Source: Cinnamomum chago (Eukaryota; Streptophyta; Magnoliopsida; Laurales; Lauraceae). From it: a stretch of DNA of 64,000 nucleotides. Where the stretch lies: positions 91,023,501 to 91,087,500 of the forward strand of contig CP142452.1 in NCBI GenBank assembly GCA_038049695.1. Direction: 5' to 3'. How positions within the stretch are numbered: the first letter of the stretch is position 1; each line of letters starts with the position of its first letter. Made by a program: the position numbers and the translations under genes. Positions 1 to 17,307 of the stretch are shown here, piece by piece. The notes beneath the pieces were generated by a model. That model was given only the letters and a program-made list of their open reading frames with translations. It made no database searches and was not told the origin of the DNA.

Positions 1-1290
1 CACAGAAGAGGGAATTTTTTTAATCCATACAAATGAAGATGCTCTCTCTAAAAAGTGGGAAAATGGAAAATCCATCTTCCAACACTCAAAACCCACACCA
101 AAATGACAGCTAACACTTGTCTTGGTGGGCAAACAAAGACAAATCTCTAAAAAAAAAAAAACCTTTATGGCATCCCAACAAAAACCCAGACCAGTAACAA
201 CAAGAAATCCATCCTCCTATAAATTCAAACTCAAATATGTCCAGAATTCGGCCTTGTATGGCACTTCAACAAGAACCCACATAAGGAAATGCATGAAATC
301 CATTTATCTCCGAAATGTAACTGCAATTTCTCAAGCTACCCATCAAGGTAATGAAAAGAGGGGAAGAAAAAGAGAAAAAAACAAACCTCCTTGAATACAA
401 ACTTGGAAGAGGAAATGAAAAGGCCAGGAACAGGAGTAAATAAATCGAGTGAAGAGATGCCATGAATGCTCCCAAAAGAGAAGTTGCTCTTTCCAACTGA
501 TAATTCTAAATTCCCCAACGTCTTTAGGTACCCAAATCGTTCTTCATCTAATCCAAGCTAAAAAACAATCAGATCATCTGAAATTATAAAGAGAGAACGC
601 GCAATATGTTCTCTTTCTCTGTTCTTTTCAGTCCGGATCTGCAGTTTTTTTTTTTCAACGGTACACACGTGGAATGTCTGTGGAGCGCACATAGCATTGT
701 ACCATGATTTTTTTTCATTTCACTCTCATGATATCACCCTTCACTTCACTTTACTAATTAAGTAATTTTATCAAAAGAAATTCTGCCATGCTAGAATATT
801 TTGCTAATCAACCAACTCTCTTCAATCATTTGACAAACACAGTGAGATCTCACAAAATACATATTCTCTTTTTTCTTTTTGCTTAATTTCAATTTTCCTA
901 TAATCAAGGCGCCACTGATTTGGGATTTTTTTTTTCTCATTGGAGGCTTCCCAACTCTTTGGGCAGAACTAATCCCTCCGGACCCAGAGAGAAGCCGGAT
1001 AAATTTCCCTGTAGCCCCAGTGTGGTAGTGCAGTTTCGAACTTACAATCTCCGGATGCAAACCATGGTCCCCTTGGGGTTAAAAAATATGTAATTGTTGG
1101 CAATTTGGAAAATTATACTCTATTACTGAGTTTCTTTGTTCTTCAGTAAAATCACCACCAATGACTTTCCAAGTATGTGATGATATCCATCATTTGGGTC
1201 TGAGGATCTTTTGTCATCCCATATATGATTTCTGTTATTTGGTTTTGGGACAAAATTAAATCTAATAAACTGATTGAAACAACTGAAAAT
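1..1290. other. Intergenic, no recognised gene
   Basis: Mostly AT-rich with homopolymer runs. On the minus strand, about 560-375, there is an open stretch preceded by a T-rich tract ending in AG and followed by a GTTTGT donor-like site. It could be an exon of a gene running off the left edge, but the roughly 58 residues match no family I recognise. A further minus-strand open frame near 790-1,060 shows no domain. I make no gene call here. Confidence 0.4.
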
Positions 1291-1299
1291 CTTAAAATT

Positions 1300-1740
1300 T
1301 TATTTTAGAAACAAAACCAGGTAGAACCGATGCTGGATGAGGTTAATAATGTAGAAGAGCAACATAGTCATTTTACGAAAGAAAATGTCTTCCAAAATCA
1401 ATAAGACATTATAGTTAACCAACTCTTCAGCACTCCTTTTTGACATTGTTGTAAAAAAATTTAACCATTTATTTGTAGTCAAACATTGACAGTTGAGTAA
1501 AATGGACATGGGGAAAGAAAATTTCTTCCAAAATAGAATATTGTAGCTAACTATTCTTCAGCATTTTTACAGGGCTTATTGTATAGTTTTTAACAATACA
1601 CTCATAAGTTCAAACATTGGATGTTTAAAATCATTCAATCTAAAGGACCCTTCATGCATCTCAAACTTGAATTAGGGCACAGAAGATCATCCATGTGGAC
1701 AAATGATTTGGATCATCCATGGCATAAATTTGACATTCAT
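1300..1740. repeat. Dispersed repeat fragment, copy 1
   Basis: The stretch resembles 11,080-11,400 inside the NUDT19-like gene. Shared blocks include an A-rich segment ending in TTCCAAAATA, the words CAAACATTGGA and TCATTCAATCTAAAGGACC, and the spacing between them. Identity is moderate with several indels, so this is an old repeat. It sits just upstream of the copia remnant at 2,225-2,830, and may be part of the same decayed element; that link is inference. Confidence 0.6.
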
Positions 1741-2224
1741 AATTATGCTGGATTTTTATGCATGGATTTCCATGAAAATGTTACTATTTATTACCTGGAA
1801 TATCTTCATACAAAAAGTAAACAGTCGAAAAATTTACATTTCCTTCAACTCATTTTTCACTGCTTCTCTGCTTTCAGGACAGATGCAGAAACCATGAAAT
1901 TGAGGTGAATACAAGAAATGTACTTTGACATGATAATAGACATCCAACCACCATTAGATTTTTATATTACTCAAAAGTAACATACATTTCTATAAAAGAT
2001 GGTAGTAGCCAAATGCAGCCCCAATGCCCTACATAAAATCCAGTTTTGCTACTATAAAATAAAACAACATTAAACATGTGAGATAACCAACAATATTGTT
2101 AAAATCCTACTGAATAAAACACTAAAGTAAACAACTTTAAAGTTATAATAAGACTTTGGAGCCAAAATCTCATTTTTTGAATTGCAAGAAAAAGAATTTT
2201 ATATCAAAATCTCCACCGTGGTTG

Positions 2225-2830
2225 AGAATCATGTAACTTTCTCGATATGTTCTAAATTCTTTGGCTAGCATATTCCTCTTTAAGCTGGGATTTCGTCACC
2301 ATACTCCCACAAAAGTTCATGCAAACAATACCACTGCCATCCAACCAATCTTCCATGAACGCACAAAGCTTGTAAAAGCTGATTGTTGCTTTATCCAAGA
2401 TGATTCAAATGGATACCATAACTCTCCCACTTGCCTTCGATTATTTAGCTAGTTGATTTTACAATAGCCATGACCAAGGATAGAAACTATTTCCTTGTTC
2501 ACAAATTAATGTTGCTCAATCCACCAACAACAATTTGGGAAGTGTTGTGATGATATTCAATCATGCATTACTACTGCATGCGACGTGAGTATAGAGAACG
2601 GTTCTGGAAGCTCACATGAAGTTGTACATTATCTCACTAGATTAGAGTTGATATGATTGTATCTTATTAAGGATTATGTATGATGCAATTGCCCCAGGTG
2701 CGAACTCACAATTAGCTGAAGAATGCCATTATATCATTCATAGCTTGCACATAAAAGGCACTAATTAGTTGAGCAAGTTTTCTTCACTAGTAAAAAAAGG
2801 TGAATTAGCATTTATCACTTCTGCTTGTCT
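2225..2830 (+). mobile_element. Ty1/copia remnant: RNase H tail plus LTR-like segment
   Basis: The open frame at 2,261-2,452 reads like the last part of a copia RNase H domain: a KLGF word, then HANNTTAIQ (copia: HxDNxSAI), then FHERTKLVKADCCFI (copia: YHxRTKHIEVDxHFI). The upstream part is broken. The following 2,560-2,830 matches 15,810-16,022, including TAGCTGAAGAATGC and AGCTTGCACATAAAAG, and is probably the decayed 3' LTR. A second copy of the same arrangement lies in intron 1 of the NUDT19-like gene. No intact protein remains. Confidence 0.7.
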
Positions 2831-2839
2831 CACAAGTAG

Positions 2840-4080
2840 GCCATGTGTACGTGCATGAGGTGGTAAAAAAGTGTGCTAGGTGGCGCAAAAAATGGGGCTA
2901 GACTTCACATAAGAACCATACAATTGGTTTTAAGGTGAAAGAAAGCATTAATATGTGGTTGAACCATGGATTCACAATACAGCTGCTCTGTCCACACAAT
3001 AAATAATAGAATGAGCATGCCTCTGTCATAATTGTTTGTCATCTGGTGTTGTAGTTCTTGCATGACTAAAACACCTTTCAACGTCATTTAAGTCCTTTCC
3101 AGAAGGAGCTGATTCACCATCAAATCTCTCTCCCCAAAGTGTTCTCTCAAATTGCGATGTCGGTTCATCCTTGAATCCCTGTCCATTCATGCTGTCTCTC
3201 AGGTTTAGACTCTGATGGCTGTGCCCGTGGATTCTGAAGCCTTGCGTGCTTCCTTAATTATGCATACGTCCCAAAAAGAAGATAAAACAAATCTTTTCAG
3301 AAAAAAGAAAGCAGAAAATATGAGGAAAACAAGCAAACATACAAATTTCCAATTTCCAAAACAAAATCAAGGCTAAGAACTAATGGAAACAGGTTGGGGA
3401 TTAATTAGATTTTGTTCTCTCTAACAGAAACAGGTCATTTTGAGCTTCATGTAATCAGGCTATCAACCTAGTCAATAGGATCTATTTCAGAAAATGATAA
3501 GAGAAGGACGTTGAGTGGCACTAGTCCCTAGATTATGTTGGAGCAAGTTGCAAACATAGAAGCAACACCCAAATGTCTAAAGCCTAAAAAAAAAAAAAAA
3601 AAAAGAAAAAGAAGTGGGGTGCAAGTGCCTTGCATGTGGGATGTGTCTACGGCCAGGATGAACATCTAGCAACAATAAGAACTTGGGGCTGCACTCTCTC
3701 AGGAATCGGCATCACTTTGAGTAACACTTCTTTAGCCTCCTTATTTACCATTCAACCTAAAGAAGAGACAAGTGCCAGCAAAAATAAACAACAGGCATGT
3801 ACTCCCTCAGGATCATTTTGAGTAACGCCCTTAGCCTCCGTAGTCCTTAGCCACCATTCTACCAAAAGAAGAAAGAACCACATCAGACGTGCGGCCCACC
3901 CCAATCCCCCACACAATCCAAAATCCAACATCTGAGATCCAGATTTTATCAATAATCCTCGAAAGATCAACTTTTCCTAAATAGAAAGGCAAAAAGAAAT
4001 AAAGGAAGATCTTCCTCTGAATCTTCAATGTCAATAGTACTCTGATCATTTACATAACATAATGTAAAAGTGATATTGGA
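2840..4080 (-). pseudogene. Broken inverted paralogue of the DUF1644 gene
   Basis: Read on the minus strand this tracks the plus-strand DUF1644 locus at about 61,565-63,790. From high to low coordinates it matches the region upstream of that gene (4,080-3,560), a non-coding piece equivalent to about 62,280-62,405 (3,520-3,340), then the C-terminal coding part and 3' flank (3,263-2,840). The RING-like Cys-rich N-terminal half is missing. In the remaining coding part a Glu codon has become TAA (3,258-3,260), a TGA follows after the segment equivalent to PSEADPERERE, and the segment equivalent to 63,250-63,435 is deleted. Flanking non-coding DNA is also shared, so this is a genomic duplicate and not a processed copy. 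Confident as a relic; the exact edges are uncertain. Confidence 0.8.
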
Positions 4081-4243
4081 TTGGTTTATCAGGTTGTTAA
4101 CGACAGAGGGAAGTTATGGAGCCATTTGTGCTTTAACATAGATGAAATCTGAAAAGAAGTGATATTGGATTGGTTTATCAGGTAGTTAACAACAGAGGAA
4201 GTTAGGGAACCATTTGTGCTTTAACGTAAAAGGAATCTGAAAT
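4068..4243. repeat. Tandem duplication, 89-bp unit, two copies
   Basis: The word AAGTGATATTGGATTGG starts at 4,068 and again at 4,157. Both units continue through TTTATCAGG, GTTAAC, CAGAGG and CATTTGTGCTTTAAC. A few substitutions and small indels separate them. It lies between the DUF1644 pseudogene and the 3' side of the TSO1-like gene. Confidence 0.85.
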
Positions 4244-4841
4244 TTTTTATTTTAGCCCCATGACATTATGAATGTAACTCTTCAAATGCAATTAAAAACA
4301 TGTGTCAACATGACTGCATCAACAATTTCATTTAACCTTCCATCATGCACTTATGTCCTTCATATGAAGAGATACCTTTCAGCTTTTTTCTGGGTAATAG
4401 TAAAAGCATAGAAGCAGCAACAATGGCATAATGAAATTTAAACGCTGGTGATGCTTGCATCTGAACCTTGGTATGATTCTATGAAATTCTGGATCTTATA
4501 GAGCTTTTCATTCCTCTAGGTCTTTGGTACATGTCATGACAACTACGCTTTCCTAGGATTTACTTTACTAGGGAAATGGGTGAGTAATAAATTTCCATTG
4601 AATCCCTTTATGGATCTTCTTTTTTCTTTTTTTTTTCTTTTTGTTGTTCATCAGCAGCCCCTTCTGGTTCTTCACCTTTAAGCTTTCACTTTTAGCTTAC
4701 AAAACAAAGAAATTACTTAGAATTCCTAATAGTTGGAATACCGTTAAACAAACATACCCTGAGGAATTAAATGGAGAGGGCCCTGGAGTTCGAACATCAG
4801 ACCGAGGAAGAGGCAAAAGAGAAAAAATTGTACAGAAGAAG

Positions 4842-4976
4842 AATGAACAGATAGCAATAGCAGAAACTTTGGATTCTATTATACTTAATGAACAGATAGC
4901 AATAGCAGAAACTCTGGATTCTATTAGACTTAATGAACAGATAGCAATAGCAGAGATTTTTTATTCAATTATACTT
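4842..4976. repeat. 45-bp minisatellite, three copies
   Basis: Units begin AATGAACAGATAGCAATAGC at 4,842, 4,887 and 4,932. The first two are almost identical and the third diverges at its 3' end. The period is a multiple of three, so the plus strand shows a 15-residue repeat in an open frame (4,641-5,078). That frame runs antisense through a TSO1-like exon, so I do not treat it as a gene. The repeat sits in the intron or 3' region just downstream of the last TSO1-like exon found. Confidence 0.85.
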
Positions 4977-4996
4977 TCTCAAGCAATAAAAACTAC

Positions 4997-7106
4997 CTCC
5001 TTTATTTCCATACACATTTTCGCATCCTTGACATCGACATCCAATGGAGCATCCAACACCAGCCTTCAAGACAAATAAGGGAAATTGTATCCAGTCAGAC
5101 ACAGAATGCTAGGGAAAAAGTGATCAATAACATTATCTGGAAACCACAATGTGCAATTGAAAAAAAAAAACCCTTAACCTGATAACATTCACAATACTTT
5201 TTCTGGCACTTGGACTTCTTGCAATTGCATCCTCTTTTGTGCCTGGATGAGGCCAGTGTTGTCTGACTACCACCTTCCTGCATAATGTGACCGCGCCATA
5301 TAATTTCATATCATGATGCATTTAATGTTGCTTAACCTTTACATTTACTTTCTACCTTGTATCTTATATATTTAATGCATTTCATGAGGTCAAGGAGCAC
5401 TTACAACACTGTTTTGTGGAGATTCGATAGAATATTGCACAATTTTAGGAGCAAATGCAAAAGGGGAGCGAGATTCAATCTGTTGCCTGGCCTCAAGAAC
5501 AGTATCATCATATTCAGGTCTATTAAAACAATCTTCGCATGAACAAAGTCCTACACAATATTCCCCAGCAGAAAAGCATTCACAATAGCTGGATTAAAAA
5601 AAATAAAAATGTATAGGTTAAGCAACAAGAAATGCATAAGACATAATATACAATATGGAAATTACAAAGTAAAGATGCAAGATATCATCTAGCATGGTCC
5701 AATAACTCTTACAGTTTCAAGCATTTTGACTTTTTACAGTGACAGAGCTTGCAGCCTTCATTCTCAACATTATCAGGATCCTTCTTCCTGGAAACTCTAA
5801 GCTCTCAATTTCAATTCTACAGGAAAATAATGAATTGAAAGGAAGCACCAAAACATGAGATAATCAAATTACCCACTCACCTATTCCTTCTATCGCTCCT
5901 TTGGTCAAACTCAGGACATGAAATATCTTCTGGAGCTCCCCTATTCATCTCAAAAGGCATTTCATGTTGTTCATTAAGCGTGTTCTGAAGGGAACTTTCC
6001 ACGTTAGGAAATGAATTTTCAGGGGCCTGGTTCTCTTCATCTTGTGTTGATGAGTTAAGTGTTTCATCATTATCTGCAAGCAGTTCATTGGGACTACCCC
6101 ATCCACTTCGTAAAGGTTGGGGGAGAATGGTTGCGGGCTCAATTCCCATCCTAATGGATTGAATCGACTCAACTGCCGACTGATTTACAGATGGTTGAAC
6201 AACATCTGGAACTGCAGCAAGCATCTTACCCCGAACATTGTGCTCGAAACTCTTTGCCGCATCAGTTATGCTCTGATACTGAGGCCTGGAAAGAAAAATG
6301 AATTACTTCCAATTATTAATCTTAAGCCAATCAAAACCCAAAGACTTCCAGAAAGAAAACATGAAAATTGAAATGGGCCTCTTACCTTCTCTCTAAACCT
6401 GCCTCGCGCTGGGAGCAAACATGCGGGGACGCAAAAACCTGTGGCCGGGATGAGAAGTTGAGCTCCCTACATGCTTCTCTAACATGTGCCGGGTTGTGTA
6501 GGTTCAGGGCAGGCAAATTGTTAATGTAATTGAAGAAACGAGAATCCTGCAATATCAAGAATTAGATGAGCATTACCAATAATATGAAAACCCCACTACT
6601 AAAAAGTAATAAGAACAATAGTACTAGTAGTAAAAACACAAAGAAACCCATATTGAAAACACAAACCCAGACCTTCTTTTCATCATTTTTCATCTCAAAA
6701 GATCGGGTTTGAATGCAGATTCCTTTCAGAACCTACTGATTGATATCTACCATTTCTTATTATTACAATCAGCATCAAAACAAAGTAAGAAAACAAGAAC
6801 AAAAACAAAACAGGGCCTCATGCAGAACTAAGATTCCAACTAGAAAAATCAACAACCAACATTTAAAAAGGGATCATTAAGAATAGAATACACACTAATC
6901 TAAACAAAATGGATAAACAAAGAAAATACCTATACATAAAGAAAAGTAGTAAAAGGGGAATCAACCAAACATGGAATCAAGTCAATAAGAACAGATGGAG
7001 GAATTTTCTAACATGAAAAAAAAAAAACCTGCGGCTGCAATGAGGAAAAAGAAGAAGAAGAAGAGGACGACGACGAAGAAGAAGACAAAGTGGAGATTGG
7101 ATTCAT
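4997..7106 (-). CDS. TSO1/tesmin-like CXC (CPP) transcription factor, 3' end not found
   Basis: CPP proteins bind DNA through two Cys-rich CXC motifs and, as LIN54 relatives, act in cell-cycle and reproductive gene control in the nucleus. Seven exons chain in frame: 7,106-7,029; 6,546-6,386; 6,285-5,881; 5,787-5,713; 5,588-5,405; 5,277-5,179; 5,063-4,997 (about 356 codons). Exon 1 starts MNPIST and then a long Ser run; exon 2 opens with [11 protein letters not shown], the N-terminal motif of TSO1-like proteins. CXC1 spans exons 4-5 ([19 protein letters not shown] then [12 protein letters not shown]), then the conserved RQQIESR linker, and CXC2 spans exons 6-7 ([18 protein letters not shown] then [13 protein letters not shown]). 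Every junction has GT..AG and matching phase. Exon 7 ends in phase 1 at a good donor, but no convincing C-terminal exon was found before the neighbouring duplicated DNA. The gene may be truncated or its last exon unrecognised. Family call is firm. Confidence 0.88.
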
Positions 7107-7109
7107 TTC

Positions 7110-8340
7110 TGGAGACCCATTTCCATGAAACTCAAATCCCATTCCTGGAGCTTTCCAAGACATGTTTCTCTCTTTCTCTTTCTTTTCGCTCTCTGGTTTT
7201 TACTTTCCTTTCGCTTCGTCTTTCTGTCTTTGAGAAATGCCACAGCCCGAAGACTCTTTAAATAGTTTGAATTCCAGGTCTTTTGAGCGGGAATGCAACC
7301 AACCACACGTGCTAATATCCCGCACGTGACGTGAAGAGATAAATTTATTAAGATTCATTCACCCTTTTAGATTATGATAAATTTGATATGCTAGATTAAA
7401 TCAATCTAGGAGTTTAGATAGATATATTAAGATTTGGTTTTTAATTTTTTTTTATCTTTATCGCAGGAATTATGCACGACTAAAATTGTACTTAGTATGA
7501 ATGTGAAACAATATTGTTTTGAGATACTATTTTAGTTGTGATTTCATCAAATGATTAGAACTCATTTTCTCTTCTAGAAATCTTTTTCGTTTGCTTCAGA
7601 ATAATCAAAGTTTAAATATTTTTCACGAGATCTATTTCGTAAAATAAGAGTGATATATCGGCAGTATCCCAATCTTTTATCTTTTGTTAATTGTAATTAA
7701 GAGTCCTTATAATAAGACTTGATAAAGATGTGGAATGAATTATAAAGCTAATAAACTAGATTAGATCAAAGAAAGAGTTTTTAGTTTGTTTAAGATAAGT
7801 AACCTAGATCTTTGGTTTTTATTTATTTATTTATTTTACTTCTAATAAGGATATGTATGTGCAATAAAGATTTTAGTACTTGATAATGAAAAATATTATT
7901 ATTTTGAGTTAGTTGATTTTATCAAACCACTAGAAGTGATTTCCTATCTTAGAACTCTTTATTGTCAATGATTTGATCCTATCTCAGTTGCTTCAATGTA
8001 CCTTTTCTGTTGTTACCCTGCATGAGAGTCTTATCTACTCGACTGTTATCTATTTCTATCGGCTTTGCTTTTGGACCTCTTTTTGGGATTTCTATTTCTC
8101 CATTCAACATATGTGAATTGTGAGGCCACTTTCTGGTAATCAAGAAGTATGACTTAATTAGGGGGTCATATGGCACATGATTTCTCCTGGATTAATGGGT
8201 GATATGGTCCATCCATCTGGCATGCCTTTAGATCTTAGCCATTCATCTGATGAGAACAAGCCATGGTCTACATACCAAACAATGCTAAAAATGACATCAC
8301 ACGGATAAATTGGATGGAGCCTCATATATTTCATTACTAT
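7110..8340. other. Non-coding AT-rich region upstream of the TSO1-like gene
   Basis: This holds the 5' flank of the TSO1-like gene. A pyrimidine-rich tract on the coding strand at 7,140-7,215 is likely 5' UTR. Beyond 7,320 the DNA is AT-rich with no open frame of note and no recognised element. Confidence 0.5.
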
Positions 8341-8800
8341 GATGCGGGTGAGGTAGAGATGTCAAATGGGCCGGGCTGACCCATTTCAGCCAGTCAACAG
8401 CCCGCGGCATGGCCCACCAGGCACAGCCGGTGCTGGGCCTAGGATACCGGGCACGGCAGGCCTGTGGGCCAACCCATCCATAAGGGTTGGCCGTTTCATC
8501 TGGTGGGCTTGCCGGACCGGCCCGTGGCATGTTGGGCCTGGATTTTGGCAGGCCGTGCATGCCTAGGGTGAGGCCCACCATGATCATCATTTGGGCTAAC
8601 CCAAATGATTTCAACTAACATATAGGGGTGCTATCGGGCTGGCCCAAGCCCGACCCGGGCCCAGCCAGCTTGGCAGGGCTTGAGCTTTAGGCTTTAGTAG
8701 TAGGGCCAGGCTTGGACAAAAAATGCGCCTTTAACATATGGGCGGCAATTGGGTTAAATAGTAGACAGCCCAAAAGGCCCAGCCCAGGCCAAGTATAAAA
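8340..8800. mobile_element. GGCCCG-rich hAT-MITE-like fragments
   Basis: A GC-rich island in AT-rich surroundings, built from words such as GGGCCGGGCTG and AAGCCCGACCCGGGCCCAG. These recur at 20,934, 33,617, 34,973 and 36,472. A TAGGGGTG terminus starts at 8,623, preceded by CTAACATA; TTAACATA at 8,731-8,738 could be a degenerate 8-bp target duplication closing a 109-bp copy. The open frames in this island on both strands are composition artefacts. Confidence 0.5.
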
Positions 8801-10629
8801 ATAAAACTTAGTAGAGAGGATGGTTGGATGAGTAATAATGTAGCATGGGCAAAATCATCTTTTCCACACACACCACAATATCTAACCAGGAAAGTATTCT
8901 CTTCAGGAATCTCTGTCGGGCCCACTTAGGCTTACCACTGATCAGTACACCTTTCGTACTCCTATCATCGCATGATCCAGCACGAGGCTTAATTTTACGT
9001 TCATTAAACCTTCACTCTAAACACTCACCATTGGATTGAATCTCAAAATAAATTTACACTAACACCACCATAAAACTTTACTGATGTTAAATCAAGAGCC
9101 AGGAAAATGTAATGGAGCTAATTTTTGGCTGACCCTCATCCACTTTCCATCCATCCTCAATTTGATAGACATGAATCTAAGTCCACCCACGAGCTGGATC
9201 GCATTTAGGAACTGTATCCAGTCTGCTGGGGTAGTGTGAGGTTTTTTTTTTTTTTTTTTTTAGCAACAGCCGGCCATTTCTTTGGAGAAGTCATAGCTAG
9301 ATGAGTTAAATAACTTACAAGGATTAAATGGTCCCTTTACGCTTTCTTTTCCTCTTCTGTATTGATTAACCACTTTGAGCTTACAGGAAGGATGCAGTTA
9401 AAATTGGTTCCGCATTGCAATAACCTTCTAAGGAATACTCTTTTTTAGGGGATTCTCTATAAGTTCCTTATTATTTTAGGAGATGTGATGAACGCAACAG
9501 AGATTTCACGGCTTGGTAAAAAAGTTACATGTTTGTGAATGACACTAATTGTGAAATCTATGATTTTTGTCTACTATAATGATTTAAGGTAGTGTAAAAA
9601 CTTGTGAAAAATATCCCACATTCGATCCCCCCCTAAAACTTCAAAATTCTCAAAATATGAATTTTGACCACACTATACAGTGCAGAAAATTTTCAAACCA
9701 ATCTGCAGAAGATTTATATACTAAACATGGTATTTACACATAAAATAAAAACTTCATTTTTTCATAGAAATGCCCCTAATACCAAGAGAGTTCTTACACA
9801 GCAAAAGAGGGCCTCATCTTGTAGGTAACACTAGGCAGTTCAAAGTCCTCTACAGCTATTGTCCAGCTTTTTATTGGTCTCAGCAGGTAGATGGACAGTT
9901 GTAGATGAGGCATCTCCCAAAAATCAGCTAATCCGTTATTTTGAACCATCCAACCTAAAAGAATAAAATGGATTATCAAAATCATTTGTATTAGCTAGGA
10001 TGTCAGCTGCCCATTTCATTATTGTAGACTGATGGTGAGATATAATCAATGGATCTGATCATTGGAAGATAATTAATCTATAACCTACCTGTCAACCTGC
10101 AGGGGGCTATCCTCACCAACTCGGCCTGAGGCCTTAACCATCAACCTTACAAAAGCCATCCAATTTTTAGGGTTATAATCACCCTGCTGATGTAGTTTTC
10201 TTCTACTGATGATGATGATGTGGAGACCATCCATGAAGGAACCCAGACCTTAACAAGCTATGATCACTCTCAATAATAGGTGAATGGAGATCCAAAAAAT
10301 TAGCAAAAATCCTCAACTATTACAACTTACAAGGACAATGATGATGGCTAGCTCATCAAGCTCCCAAAGTGGAAAATTTATATTGATGGGCTCCATTTCT
10401 CTGCCATGTCTCATTTAATTCGGACAGCGTGGACAGCCATAAGACTTCCACATGTCATAAGCAGTAAAGTGTCTGCACTATGCTTATAAAACAAAGTTTC
10501 TAATAAGGATGAAATCAAATAAACTCAAGTGGTTCTTCTTATTATAACTTAGAAGGAATGTCCTAGACAGTGGAGAATAGCAACAATTCCAAGTAAAATG
10601 TAGAAGGATATCAAGATGCTTGACGAAGA
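8800..10629. other. Intergenic, nothing recognised
   Basis: Contains a long T run near 9,243-9,262 and small open frames without domains. It is the 3' flank of the NUDT19-like gene, which ends at 10,630. No poly(A) signal could be assigned with confidence. Confidence 0.4.
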
Positions 10630-17293
<6,664 letters not shown>

Positions 17294-17307
17294 TCCTCTT
17301 CATCCAT

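Noticed and set aside
4842-4976. CRISPR-like regularly spaced repeats
   Set aside because: The 45-bp units are directly joined without spacers, there are only three, and the DNA is plant nuclear.
4641-5078. 145-codon plus-strand frame with three 15-residue repeats (NEQIAIAETLDSI)
   Set aside because: It runs antisense through a well supported TSO1-like exon (4,997-5,063). The repeats come from a 45-bp DNA minisatellite and the upstream part has no domain.
8297-8614. 105-codon minus-strand and 66-codon plus-strand frames rich in Gly, Pro and Ala
   Set aside because: They fall in the GGCCCG-rich MITE island and reflect its composition; the same kind of frame appears in the other family copies.
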